Assembly: GCF_021462225.1 (NCBI RefSeq)
Contig: NC_061815.1
Coordinates: 49,477,873 to 49,541,872, forward strand
Source: Girardinichthys multiradiatus
Lineage: Eukaryota > Chordata > Actinopteri > Cyprinodontiformes > Goodeidae
DNA: 64,000 nucleotides
Direction of reading: 5' to 3'
Below, one piece after another: positions 1 to 10,799 of the stretch (within the stretch, counting starts at the first letter, position 1; every line of letters begins with the position of its first letter). The position numbers and the translations under genes are program-made. The notes beneath the pieces were generated by a model. That model saw nothing but the letters and a program-made list of their open reading frames with translations, made no database searches and was not told the origin of the DNA.

Positions 1-820
1 TTTGTTTCTACCAACTTTAAACATACAGATTGAAACTGTTGCCTTTTTTTTCTTTCCAAAACCACTCAAGATGGAGAGTATCTATAAACATCAGATTTCA
101 TGTCTTAATGATAATGGATTGAACAGAACTCTGGGAGAAGTTCAAAGCTTGGGATATAGTTGTAAAACCTAACCCCGCTTTAAACTTCTCCACAATGTTC
201 TCCCTGACCCTTGTCCTTGGTCTTCATGATACTGATTGTTCTCTAATGTTCTCTAATAAACCTCTGAGGCTAGAAACAGAACAGCTATTTACAGAACCAT
301 ATTTAAACTGGTACTAGTAAGCAACTGGACTCTGTTCACCAAGTAGGGAAGTGCACACCACACTTTTTAGGGATAAAATTATGCCTTTATATGAAAACTG
401 CTTTTCAGAAGCCCCGTTTCACAAAGCATGAACAAAATATGCTTCTCAACTTATGTTGAATGTTTGAAAAGGGGCTGATTTTCCTAATGATTCTGGATTC
501 CGATTCTTTTAACCTCTTAAGTCTAACCTCCTGTACTATGGGCAAAATGTAACTTTTGTTTTCTTCTACTTTCTTTTCCATTAGTTAAACATAAACATAT
601 GTAGTATCCACAGAAATAGCAGAATATTGACTAAAAGCTTCTTTCTGGATGAAATGGTCTGAACTTCTCTGTAATATTTAATTCTATGAACATTTAGCTT
701 TTTATAAACCTTATTGTGAATTTCTCACAGCAATTTAAGGTCACTTGTGTATGAAAAATACATGGGCTAAATTAGCTGGGTATTTGTATTTGAGTTGACC
801 TTTAGGTGGAGTAAAACTTG
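1..820. other. AT-rich non-coding stretch
   Basis: I see no ORF with family resemblance, no repeat I can name, and no RNA gene here. The sequence is AT-rich with short homopolymers and reads as intronic or intergenic DNA upstream of the candidate exon at 884. Confidence 0.5.
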
Positions 821-883
821 GGAGCTGCTTCAGTGTTGGTAAAAGATGCCTTTTACTGTAATGCTTCCTGTTTCTGACTGCAG

Positions 884-953
884 TGTGGTGCGAGGCCGAG
901 AGTTGGAGCTGCAGATGGAGGCAGTGGAGGAAGGCAGGCGCAGCACATCAGAG
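884..953 (+). CDS. Candidate internal or terminal host exon
   Basis: A pyrimidine-rich tract ending in CTGACTGCAG (positions 874-883) looks like a 3' splice site. The 70 bases after it are more GC-rich than their surroundings. In the frame starting at 885 they encode 23 residues rich in E, R and L (VVRGRELELQMEAVEEGRR and so on), which look like charged helical or coiled-coil protein. GAG/GTGGGG at 951-959 would be a usable but non-consensus donor. Alternatively the frame stays open to TGA at 981-983, making this a last coding exon ending ...SVTSTP. I do not recognise the protein. No partner exon was identified nearby, so this rests only on splice-like borders, composition and an open frame. 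Confidence 0.3.
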
Positions 954-1250
954 GTGGGGCCCTCTGTTACTTCTACACCATGAATCCAGAGGTGTTTTAT
1001 TATGGTGGTCATGCTTCCTCCTTTTCACGATCTAACCTTATTGCAGGTGTTGCACTGAGCCGACTGGTCATTTCTTTTATTAAAGTTTAGCCACACCTTC
1101 AATTGCCGCAGCACACTGTCCATGGTTGTGCACAAATTTCCTGCAGATTCTTCTTCTTTTTCTTCTAGGGTTTATTGGCAGTTCGCAAAAAACTGAAGCT
1201 GTGCATTACTGCCACAAATTGTTATGGAGCGCTATTCAATATGGATTATT

Positions 1251-1955
1251 ATCAGCTCCTCCAAGTCCGAGGCCATGGTACTCGACCGGAAAAGGGTGGC
1301 TTGTCCTCTTCAGGTTGTAGGGGAGTTCCTGCCTCAAGTGGAGGAGTTCAAGTATCTCGGGGTCTTGTTCACGAGTGAGGGAAGAATGGAGCAGGAGATC
1401 GACAGACAAATCGGTGCGGCTGCCACAGTAATGGGGGCGCTGTGCCGGTCCGTTGTGGTGAAGAGAGAGTTGAGCCGAAAAGCAAAGCTCTCAATTTACC
1501 GGTCGGTCTACGTTCCTACCCTCACCTACGGCCATGAACTTTGGGTCATGACTGAAAGAACGAGATCCCAGATACAAGCGGCTGAAATGAGCTTCCTCCG
1601 TAGGGTGGCCGGGCACTCCCTTAGAGATAGGGTGAGGAGCTCGGCCATCCGGGAGGGGCTCGGAGTAGAGCTGCTGCTCCTCCACATCGAGAGGAGCCAG
1701 TTGAGGTGGCTCGGGCATCTATACCAGATGCCTCCTGGATGCCTTCCTTCGGAAGTGTTCCAGGTACGTCCCACCAGGAGGAGGCCCAGGACACGCTGGA
1801 AGGACTATATCTCTCGGCTGGCCTGGGAACACCTTGGGCTCCACCCGAAGGAGCTGGAGGAGGTGTCTGGAGAGAGGGACGTCTGGGCGTCTCTGCTGAG
1901 TCTGCTGCCCCCGCAACCCGGTCCCGGATAAAGCGGAAGACGACGAGTACGAGTA
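1251..1955 (+). mobile_element. RTE-like LINE, 5'-truncated 3' end (RT C-terminal part)
   Basis: A frame open from about 1251 to 1931 encodes the C-terminal region of a fish RTE-like reverse transcriptase: the segment around KYLGVLFTSEGRMEQEIDR, then LTYGHELWVMTER, FLRRVAGHSLRDRVRSS and RWLGHL. The same protein is encoded on the minus strand at 43280-44020. The upstream catalytic RT motifs and the endonuclease are missing, as expected from 5' truncation during target-primed reverse transcription. The 3' end is GGATAAAGCGGAAGACGACG followed by a short (GAGTAC)n-like tail ending near 1955. I could not find a convincing target-site duplication. The frame is open, but the copy lacks catalytic residues and cannot be functional. 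The RTE assignment is from protein family resemblance; the subfamily is uncertain. Confidence 0.85.
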
Positions 1956-1974
1956 TAATCAAACTCTATTAAAT

Positions 1975-2240
1975 AATTTTGTTATTTTCAAAAATCGTAT
2001 AATACTTTTATATGTTTGCTCCCAAGATTCCTTTGCAATGTGTTTATTATGCTAAACTTTTCTTTAATCCTTTCAAATTCTATCCTCATAAATCTTCTTT
2101 CTGGCTCATATTTTTGACAATCTAAAATAACATGTTCAACTGCTTCATCCATTCCACAGCGGTCACATTTCCCTGAATTATGCTTACGTATTTTAAAAAG
2201 TGCAAAATTCAGTTCCTGTGGTTTCTTCTTCATTGGTTTT
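1975..2240 (-). mobile_element. I-clade (Nimb-like) LINE 3' fragment
   Basis: The minus-strand frame 2233-1988 encodes a terminal segment with the pattern GKCDRCG...EAVEHVILDCQKY, that is C-x2-C followed by H-x4-C. This zinc-knuckle-like signature (CxxC...VEHVLxxC) is typical of the extreme C-terminus of I-clade non-LTR retrotransposons after the RNase H domain; Nimb elements in fish carry a close variant. No RT or RNase H sequence is left. The fragment lies about 20 bases past the 3' tail of the preceding RTE-like copy. It could belong to another CxxC-ending LINE clade such as Jockey. Confidence 0.6.
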
Positions 2241-2289
2241 CGCCGACTACTTCTTCCGGTCGGCGGACTCGGTATCGAAACTGAAAATT

Positions 2290-3400
2290 AACTGTTTTTC
2301 AGAGTTCATATAACTGTAAACAGTTCTCTCCATCATCCTCTTCATCCAGTTTTGAACTGACCTTATTTGAGCTTGGCTACTTAAACCCAGTTTTTTGTGC
2401 TGTGGTTTATCAACCACCCAAATACAAAAAAGACCTCTTAAATGACTTCAGAATTATAAGCAAATATCATGCCAAACGAGCACTTATTGTTGTCCTGGTA
2501 AACCATTCGTGAAGGACTATTCATGTTTAACTGACTCTTAATTTCACACAGTGGTTGTTTGGACAAGTATGTGTCCACACACTGGACCTTGTTTAATCAT
2601 ATTGTATATGACAAACTTGATCATTTTGATGCTATTTGTTCTGATAATAGGCCTGTGTTATTTGACATCACTTTGTCCAGCAGCTGTATTAAACCTGGCG
2701 CTCCTGCCAAGCAGCAGTGTTATCAAACCATCCACTGCTGTTCAGTTTTCAGCTTTGTTTGATCAGAATGCGTCTTTCCCGAGTCTCTGTTTCAAATGTC
2801 ATTGTGTCACACTGTCACAAACCATACTTTATATAAAACTACTGACTCTGTTTTAAATGCTCCTCAAAATGCTTAAACTGAGCCTTCTTCAAGGCATGTG
2901 AGCCATTTTTGACCATTTTTGTGGAAAAGGTGAGTTATGTCAGGGCTCTTATATCACCCCCTGCTTTCGACCCGTTAGTTTATGTCACCCTCCAGGAAGG
3001 TGTCACTGCTAAACACAGAGCCAGGTCAGGATATTGTATACACATTACTAATAAATACTTACATTACTCATTTCCAAACCCTAATTGCCTAGTCTCTCTA
3101 AAAAGCTTCAAACCCAAAATTAGAAATAACTTTTAGAATGTTGGTCACATGTTTTCTATTCTTCCATATCAGTTATAGAAGACATAAGTAAGTTTTTCAT
3201 TGCACAACCTAATTCAGATTCAAAACATTTACTCTGTTCATCAGTTAAATTATATGCAGTCTGCCCAGTGCATTCTTCCTCTAACAATACCATGTTTAGT
3301 TCACACTACTGACCAATAGACGAGTCAAAGCACTGTAATAACATCCTCAGTATGAGAGGCATTAGCATCAAACAACATGTGGGATATACATAATCCACCT
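2290..3400. other. Non-coding stretch, nothing recognised
   Basis: Short open frames (for example 2551-2856 +) have no family resemblance and overlap one another in different frames. They look like chance ORFs in AT-rich DNA. Confidence 0.45.
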
Positions 3401-3408
3401 TGGCTGTA

Positions 3409-4286
3409 CCGTATTTTCCGCACTATAAGGCGCACTTACAAACCTTTAATTTTCTCAAAAAATGACAGTGCGCCTTGTAATCCGGAGCGCCTTATATATG
3501 GATCAATTGGTTAATTGGTTGATCCATACTGGTTGTACACGGCGCTCTGTCAAAATGTTTCAGTACGACTGGTAAACTACAAAGCCGCACCGCTTGCAAC
3601 ATTACGGCTACCGTAGTCAGGGGCGTCGCCGAAGTAATAGCGGTAAACACCTGTACTGTGCTTACTCCTAGTCCAACACCACTTGTGTGTGTATAACGAC
3701 CCCAAAATTGCACCTTTCAAGAGACACGCTTACGATGCTGAGTTCAAACTCAAGGCTGTCAGCTACGCAGTCGAACATGGGAATAGAGCAGCAGCGAGAG
3801 AATTCAACAGTTAACGCAACTATATTGTGAATGTACTAACGTTTGATTTAGTGCATCAAACTGTTTCTTTTACGTGTTTACTGAATCAGGGAAAAGTTCC
3901 CTTTCATGTTTTAACTAACGTTTGATTTCAACTTCAACTTCATAGACTCCAATGCATTCCTAACGTGCGGTTGGCTCTATTCAATATAATTCTATGTAGA
4001 GGAGACCTTACCATGAGAGTGAATGGAGTTATCAGAACGCTGGTTTGTAGTGTATTAATAAAGTTTGACTGACTGACTTATTTGACTGTTTTGTTGACAT
4101 TCTCTTTAACACAGCTCCATCTAGTGGATGCATAACGCAACCCCAGTCAAACGTTTGACTGCAGTAGCTTCTATTCTATGCGCCTTATAACCCGGTGCGC
4201 CCTACATATGAAAAAAGTTCTGAAATAGGCCATTCATTGAAGGTGCGCCTTATAATCCGGTGCGCCTTATAGTGCGGAAAATACGG
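3409..4286 (+). mobile_element. Non-autonomous pogo-like DNA transposon
   Basis: The ends are inverted repeats. The left begins CCGTATTTTCCGCACTATAA at 3409; the right ends with its complement at 4286. Both are bordered by TA (3407-3408 and 4287-4288), the target duplication of Tc1/mariner/pogo elements. The TIRs contain repeated GCGCCTTATA units. Inside, 3722-3811 encodes KRHAYDAEFKLKAVSYAVEH followed by GNRAAAREFN and a stop. This matches the N-terminal helix-turn-helix DNA-binding domain of pogo/CENP-B-type transposases. The DDE catalytic region is absent, so this is an internally deleted copy that would depend on a transposase supplied from elsewhere. Confidence 0.85.
3722..3814 (+). pseudogene. 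Pogo-type transposase fragment (N-terminal HTH)
   Basis: Thirty codons of the DNA-binding helix-turn-helix of a pogo/CENP-B-like transposase lie inside the TIR-bounded element. The usual start Met appears lost (an ATT-like codon lies where ATG is expected), and the frame ends at TAA just after the HTH. The family is recognised from the pattern YDAEFKLKAVxYAxEHGNRAAAREF. Confidence 0.7.
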
Positions 4287-4289
4287 TAT

Positions 4290-7200
4290 TTAGACTGGAA
4301 CAGGTATCAAACGAACTAGCACAAGCCACAATCTTTATAGATCACCTTCAATACCACCTATCATATTTGCATTTTTTATTTTTTGCACAAGAAATTAGAT
4401 GCTTCTTATTTGGAATCTTTGAAGATCAGGCTTGTGTAAAGAATGCAATCACAATGAACCCCCCCAACGTTGGAAATAATGGATCAACTTTTCAACATCC
4501 GACTGTCTTCTGTGGGAAGCAAAAAGAGAAGCGCAGAGGAGCGTGTGGTTCCATTTGGAAGAGATTACCTGCAAGATGTTGAAGGTTGAAGGATGATCAT
4601 TATTTCTGTTAAATTATACAGTTTGTTGTAACACATGTTAAAAATCCACAGGTGTTACATCATACATTGACTTTCATGCTTCATGTTAACTACACTCTAA
4701 AACGTCAGTCTTCAACTTGTGCCTTTATTCTCTACTTTTTTCACTCATGTTTTGTTTTTTATGTTCTTACTCCCTTCTTACTCTCCTTTTATAGTCTGTC
4801 TCATGCATGATTGATTGTCCTACCATTTTATATCTTTCCCAGTTGTATTATACTTTGGTTTATTGTTATTTCTTTTACTTTTTTTGTTGTACAGTTACTT
4901 AAAATTGCAATGTGTTAGTTTCTATATTAGCATCTTCAATTGTGTGGTAGAAGAAAGACTATCCAAACTTGGCAAAAGACTAGGCTTTGCACCAGGTGCA
5001 ACTGTCATTCCTCCAGTTGGGTTTTTTCCACAGTCTTCAACTGAGTTTTTGCATGAGCAGTCCGTCAGGCCTAATCGCCAGTTGTCTATGGCAAACACCT
5101 CCGTTAACTGCCTTAAACTGTTACTGCTTGAGACATATGATCATTTCAAAGAAAGTATGGACTTTGCATTAGCAAACACACAAGGTTTTGGGAGAGAGTG
5201 AAGAGAACAAGTTGTGCACAGTATATTTAGTTCAGCTTATTATTTTTACTCAAGGTTTCTAGCTTCTTGCTTTCAGTGCATCAGATACAGAGGAAAAGAA
5301 AAAGTCTGTAGTAAGCCAAGCTTTTTATTTATAATGCAAACAACATTTTTTTTTTCTTTTTGTCACAAAAAAAATCACAAATCACAAAAATCTATCTTAT
5401 GCTGAGCTGTTTGTATATGTTTTTGTTAGTATCTCATGAAACATCATACATCTTCAGCACATTTTTCAAGTTGTTGGACTCTGACAAATACTGGAGCAGA
5501 TGAAGTGAAGTTCATCTGTGGAAACCAATATTCCCTCATTTTCCTTTAAGGCTATATGAGACTACTCTGTTCAGCTCTGCCCACATGCGTTCTATCCTCG
5601 GATTGTGGACAACGCGTCCATTAATGACACTGCCACTGTTTTCCCTGACCCACACACATAAGCATACTTTGGATGCAAAAGACTTTTGTTTACAATATTC
5701 ACGAGGTTAACGCATGTCAATGATGTACAATTAAAAGTTTAAAGAGTGATGCTGCATGTCCCACCATAGCATAATGTTAGCTAGTTGCTGTGTGGGTGAG
5801 CATGTGATTGTTTTTGACCAATGAGGCAAAGGGAATTATAAAAGTCTTCCTGTTAAATTTTAACTTTCTTTGCTAAAACAGAGTAATTCTTCTCATTGTA
5901 AGAGAGTTTGGTGGTGTTTGTGTGAGAAACTGTGTTGGCTGTCTTTATGAAAGTGAATAGTTGTGCGAACGTACTGTATATATAAGCATATAATAGCATT
6001 TGCTGTGTCTCATGGGGGCTCTCATAGATCTATCCTGTCTATGTCAAATGTTGTTGATACTGTTGATACTTTTACTTGGATTTTATTTCTACTTTTAATC
6101 ATTACATCTGTTTTAAGTTATATTGTTTTTGTTCATGTATTTTAGATATTTTTTTCATTCAGCATGATGCTCAGTGCCTGCCGTTTTTAAAGTGCTTTAT
6201 GAATAAAGTTGGCTTGGCAACCCTTCTTAAAACAGATCTTCAGAACCTAATTGACTCCACGGCCATCATCTGCCTGCCGGCTCTCCAACTCTCTTTTCAC
6301 CCGCTTCTTGGATTGCCAGACCCACCTGTTCCTCCTCCAACAAAATCACCGCTGGAACACAAATCCTCAGGATCTTTATTTCTCCCTCCACTACGTCCTC
6401 CAACCCTGAGCCAGTCAGCCATCTTCATTTCTGTCTCTCCTGTATATTTATTCTCAATAATTATTTCTTGCCCAATCAAACTACTCCTCTCCTCTTCCAT
6501 ACATCTCAGAACCACAGGCTCAGAAAACGTTGCTCAGTTGTGCTTAAATACCTTTAAATATGGTTAAAAAAAACGTTTTGCTTTTTATCTTCAGCATCCT
6601 AAGTATGCTTCTGCATGTGGGTCATGGAAATATCTCAAAACAAAAACGATTCCAGTTGTGGTACTTACCTCAACAACTCTGAAAGCAAATATATATGAGA
6701 CATTAATTTACATTTGAAGACTTTCATCACTTTGATGGAACATGTAGGACAGTTTTTAGACATGGAAACTTTTCCGCACATCTTTTAAAAGCAGCTAAAT
6801 GTGTAGTTTTACCCAGAGGTCTGGGTTTTTTCCACTATGAAAAACTGTGAAATGCCCTCAGACCATAATTATGTGCTATTATGTCAGGCTAGTGGTTGGT
6901 CTAACTCTGGCACAACTAATCCTCTTACTGACAGCAATTATTTCCCTGGAAAACATCTTTACATTAAGTCTTCTCCTGTTACTGCCCTGCATGCAGGTGA
7001 AATTTGCGGCACTGCTGCAGCCAGTTTAAGTTGTTTCAGCCAGTGTTCATAATAAACCAGCCTCTACATTAGTGTTGTGGTTTCTGATCTTTAAACGTGA
7101 ACATTACTGAGGAAATTTGGGTTTGGACCAAATTTTGACATCTAACACATCTTTATGCCCTTCAAAGCGCTGTACATTACTGTACACTTAAATCCATTTC

Positions 7201-7316
7201 TTAATGTTTCACTCTGTGTACATTAAGCTCATACTGTCTACTTAACCAGCAATTGTTATTTATTCTTTATGACCTTCAGGGGAAGGGATTGCTGCAACGT
7301 TGGTGGCTTGATGCAG
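4290..7316. other. Non-coding stretch with possible promoter-like patch
   Basis: No gene is recognised. At 5816-5845 a CCAAT pentamer is followed 15-20 bases later by an ATTATAAAAG box, resembling a pol II core promoter or an LTR U3. At 6185-6225 a short AAAGTGCTTTATGAATAAAG segment resembles the 3' end of an L2/CR1-type LINE. The ORFs at 4815-5201 and 6076-6567 show no domain I know. Confidence 0.4.
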
Positions 7317-7321
7317 TAAGC

Positions 7322-7982
7322 TGTCGGGATCTGGGAGTCTGTCTGTGTTGCTTGCTGCTAACCTTATTCATCCAGCAGAGGGTGTCGGAGCTACAGGAGG
7401 AATCTGGACAGGTGTTTTCCATCTTCTGATTGCTGTGAACGCTACTTAAGCCGTGGCTGCCAGCAACGCTTCGCCTGAGTGTTGAGCCTACGTGTTATCT
7501 GTTCCAGTGTGTGCGACAGTCCTCCGATCATTCGTCTAGCGCTTGGAGCTTTGTGATTCCCTGTCTGGATTCTGTATGCTCTCCAAGACTAAAGAATCTT
7601 CAGTTTTTCCACCGGACCTAAACAACTCACTGACAAGCTTTCTCCTCCTGCAAACCTGTCCACCTTCCAACGCAACATCAACTTCGTCTTCCTCTCACTC
7701 CTTACGGAAAGGACGAGCGCTGTGAACTCTGCTCCCAGTTTCCTTAATTCCGTCTCCCCTGGCGGATCCCCTCTCCTTTCTAGCAAGAGCAATAACCATT
7801 ATTTATTATATGTTACCATCACTGTTTCTTACCTGCCCTTGCCCCTCACACAGTTGGAGAGACCAGACTCCTGTTACTTCCCTGTAGGAATTAAGGAGAA
7901 AATAAACTTATTTTTTCACCGTGAAATTCTCTGCTGCGATTCTTTCTGTATGTGGGTCAGATCAGTGTCAAAAATGATGTCA
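7322..7982 (+). mobile_element. Solo LTR, TGTCGGG family, copy 1
   Basis: The sequence starts TGTCGGGATC and ends ATGATGTCA. It is flanked by the 5-bp direct repeat TAAGC (7317-7321 and 7983-7987), as made by Gypsy- or ERV-type integrases. A CTACTTAAG element near 7443 could serve as core promoter, and AATAAA occurs at 7901-7906 ahead of GTGGGTCAGATC. No second LTR or internal coding region is attached, so this is a solo LTR left by recombination. The strand is inferred from AATAAA near the right end. Confidence 0.8.
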
Positions 7983-8129
7983 TAAGCGTGTTTTCCTTAG
8001 ACAGCAAACGTTTTACTGCTTGGCATAATAAACTCATCTTGACTGTATTTATAATACGAATTTTCTTGGATGCACATGAATGAATTTGAATCTGTCTGTA
8101 TGGTTGAACTGAATTGAGTAAATATTTTG

Positions 8130-8212
8130 TATGTACGTCAGATCTTGTAAAGTGCCTTGAGACAACATCTGTTGTGAACTGTGTAATATAGATAAACTGG
8201 ATTGAATTGAAA
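8130..8212 (+). mobile_element. L2 LINE 3' tail or L2-tailed SINE remnant
   Basis: The segment containing AAAGTGCCTTGAGACAACAT and ending in GGATTGAATTGAA matches the 3' UTR of fish L2 elements. The same 3' end is seen on the minus strand at 39898-39965. It may be a heavily 5'-truncated L2 or an L2-mobilised SINE. Confidence 0.65.
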
Positions 8213-9573
8213 TAGTTTACTTTTTTCATTTGCTAACCTCTGCTTTATTTTTACTAGACTGCTTCTTGGTGTATTATGTTTTTTTTTCGCATGGATTTCT
8301 TTAGCTATGATTTATACTTTTGTACTTTTTATAGAATATGTACTATGCTAGTTTTTGATTGTTTAGTTATTCTATGTGTGCCTCTCCTTGGTAATCACTA
8401 TGAGTTACAATTGTTTTTTAAACATACTATATAAAGTTGTTTAGTTGAGTTGACATTTATCAATCATTGCAAGAGCAAAGTTAAACATAACAATGGTGTT
8501 TACTTTAAATTAGATCTTGTAAAGTTATTACAGTTCTTTTCTTTGGCTGCATTTCTTTTTTTCAGAATAAGAGCTGCACATTCAACAATTCTGGTGCTCA
8601 ATACCTGGTTTAAAATTCCAATGAAGTATTACTCAATGTTCGCAGCAATGCAACATGAAGGCTTTTACTTCAGGTGTAACTTGTAACCCTCATTAGAAAT
8701 TGCAGGTTTAGTGGAATTAAAAACACAGCATAGATTTTATAAAATTACAGAAAAAAATTTATTAGTTTGCTGAAAACCACTTCCACTTTAATGAAGCTCA
8801 TCACTTTGTTAGAGTAGTGTGATTGACTTAATTTTGAATTCACATGCAGTCATCATGTCATATTTATTTTACATTTTTATACAACATGCAGCTGCAAGAA
8901 TGTCCAAAAACAAGATTTGGGTGCACAAGTTTAACATTTTCGTAGACCTGGAAGTGGGATGGAGACAGGGGGAAGGCATGCAGCACAGGTCTCCAGGTTC
9001 AGGACCGAACCCGGGACAGCTGTGTGAGGACTGAAGCCTCCATATATTGGATGCAAGCTGTACGTGCTATGCTTAATTTTTTTAAGATTTGCAATTGTTC
9101 CCCACAAACTCTAAATTATCCATTCAATCTCCAATTGACCCAGCCTTTGCCTTTCAGGCTATGGGAAATTGGTCAGAATATTTAGGAACCACCAAGGGTC
9201 AACTCCATTTTAAAGGGGAACATGTTAGAATTCCAGTGTTAATGTTCACAGTGTTGCAAGTTTTACATTAACATGTACTTTCGGGGTTATAACTAAAAAA
9301 TAGGCTACTGCTCTAAAATCAACACCTTCAACCTGGCCACTGGGAGAAGCCAAATGTGTTTTGGAGAAAAGTTCTATGATCAGATCGAACAAAGATCAGG
9401 CTTTACTTGGGCACATCTTGCACCTCAATTTTAATGCACTAGAGACACATCGGCCCTTGGGGCTGAGGTAGTCGAGTCTGCTGTCGGTAAGCAGTGGGGT
9501 CTCCGAAACGTTACCTGCAGGCCCAATTTTAATACACTTTGGACATTCATAACTGAATGTATCAGAACATTTC
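8213..9573. other. Non-coding stretch; possible tRNA-like repeat near 8950-9045
   Basis: Most of this is AT-rich with no recognised feature. Around 8950-9045 a GC-richer patch with GGTTCAGGACCGAACCCGGG resembles the B-box-like, tRNA-similar repeats dispersed in fish genomes. It is too short and degenerate to name. Confidence 0.3.
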
Positions 9574-10336
9574 TGTCGGGGCTGGAGTTTTTTTGTGTGT
9601 GTATTGTTTGTGTTTGACTCCAAGTAGGTGCTAGTGTTTTCGGCTGTGGTGAGAAAGGTGTTTCCCATCCCCGGTGATTGAGCCTGGAGTACTTAAGCAG
9701 GAGGCAGCCAGCATCTCATCGCTCGAGTATTAGCCTCAGTGGTAGCTACTCAGCCAACCTACGTTCCAAGCTAAGTGTACTTTGTCTTCAACCTCGTTTA
9801 ACCACTCTTTGCTCTTTCTAGTAAATTGTACCGGTGACTACGTGGAGGATACTCAGGCCGGGGGCTTCACCTTTATGGTGCCTTCGTTCCTAAGATCACC
9901 AAGGACAGATCTTCAACGAATCAACCAGTATTAACAGAAACCTGGACTCTATTCCAGCTGGCTGCTCCTGAACCTCGACCTTCATTGTGCTCTCTCATCC
10001 ACTCCTGTCCACCCTCCACCGTTCCGCTAACACACCGCCTACCTACCAAGCACACAACCCTGGAACTAAGTGAACTTCGTCTTCGTTTTCCATCATTGTT
10101 GCTCCAGTCCGTATACCTCTCCTCCTGGCGGATAACCACTTCCCTCCTAATAAGAAACATCGCAAAATTATTATCCAGCTTTGTTTACCTTGTCACTTAC
10201 GTGTTATTTCCCTTCCTACAGTTGTTTCCTGCACTCCGTCGCATTCTAGTCACTTTAATAAACTTTTCAAACTGGTACCTGTTTCCCTTGAGCGTCATTC
10301 TGCATGTGGGTCAGATCCTTGCGCAAAACTATGACA
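9574..10336 (+). mobile_element. Solo LTR, TGTCGGG family, copy 2
   Basis: It begins TGTCGGGGCTGG and ends AACTATGACA, with the 5-bp duplication ATTTC on each side (9569-9573 and 10337-10341). It shares a layout with the LTR at 7322: a CTTAAG-type box near 9695, CTGGCGGAT in the middle, AATAAA at 10257-10262, then GCATGTGGGTCAGATC. No internal retroviral or Gypsy coding sequence is attached. Each copy has its own duplication, so they are independent solo LTRs rather than the two ends of one provirus. Confidence 0.85.
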
Positions 10337-10489
10337 ATTTCACACTTTTACAGACACACACATGCATACACTTGGGATGAAGATGCACCCACGCTGCTCA
10401 TCAGGGCCCGGTGTTGTTGGGATGACTTTGGGGGCTCTGGTTGGGTATGAGGATGTGCTTTTAGGCTTTTCGGCTGCCAGTTGTACTCG

Positions 10490-10790
10490 AGTGTGGTCCA
10501 AAATGGATGGAAGAACAAAGATGGAGGACTACCTTCAAATTCTTCAACTTCACCTAAAATCAGCAGCTACATAGTGGAAACTAGGACACAGCTGACTGCT
10601 CCAGTGGAACAATAACCCAAACCACACATGAAACTGGTTTAAAAAAGGATAAATCTGGCTAACATTGTCTTCTGGAATTGTCCTGAACTCAACCCTGATA
10701 TAAAATTTAAGGACTATGCTTAAAAGTTGGGTTCATGGCAGAAAACCAACAATTTCATTGAGCTCAAGTTCATTGAAATTATCAGTTCAC
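10490..10790 (+). pseudogene. Tc1-like transposase C-terminal remnant
   Basis: Translated with frame corrections, the region reads KMDGRTKMEDYLQILQLHLK, then a degraded QQDNDPKHT-like stretch, then LSSGIVLNST and SWVHGRKPT. This follows the order of Tc1/mariner transposases between the second catalytic Asp and the C-terminus. Several stops and frame breaks show it is long dead. TIRs were not located. Confidence 0.65.
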
Positions 10791-10799
10791 CCTAAATCC

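Noticed and set aside
7322..10336. Two similar LTRs as the ends of one provirus
   Set aside because: Each has its own 5-bp duplication (TAAGC, ATTTC), and nothing between them resembles gag or pol.
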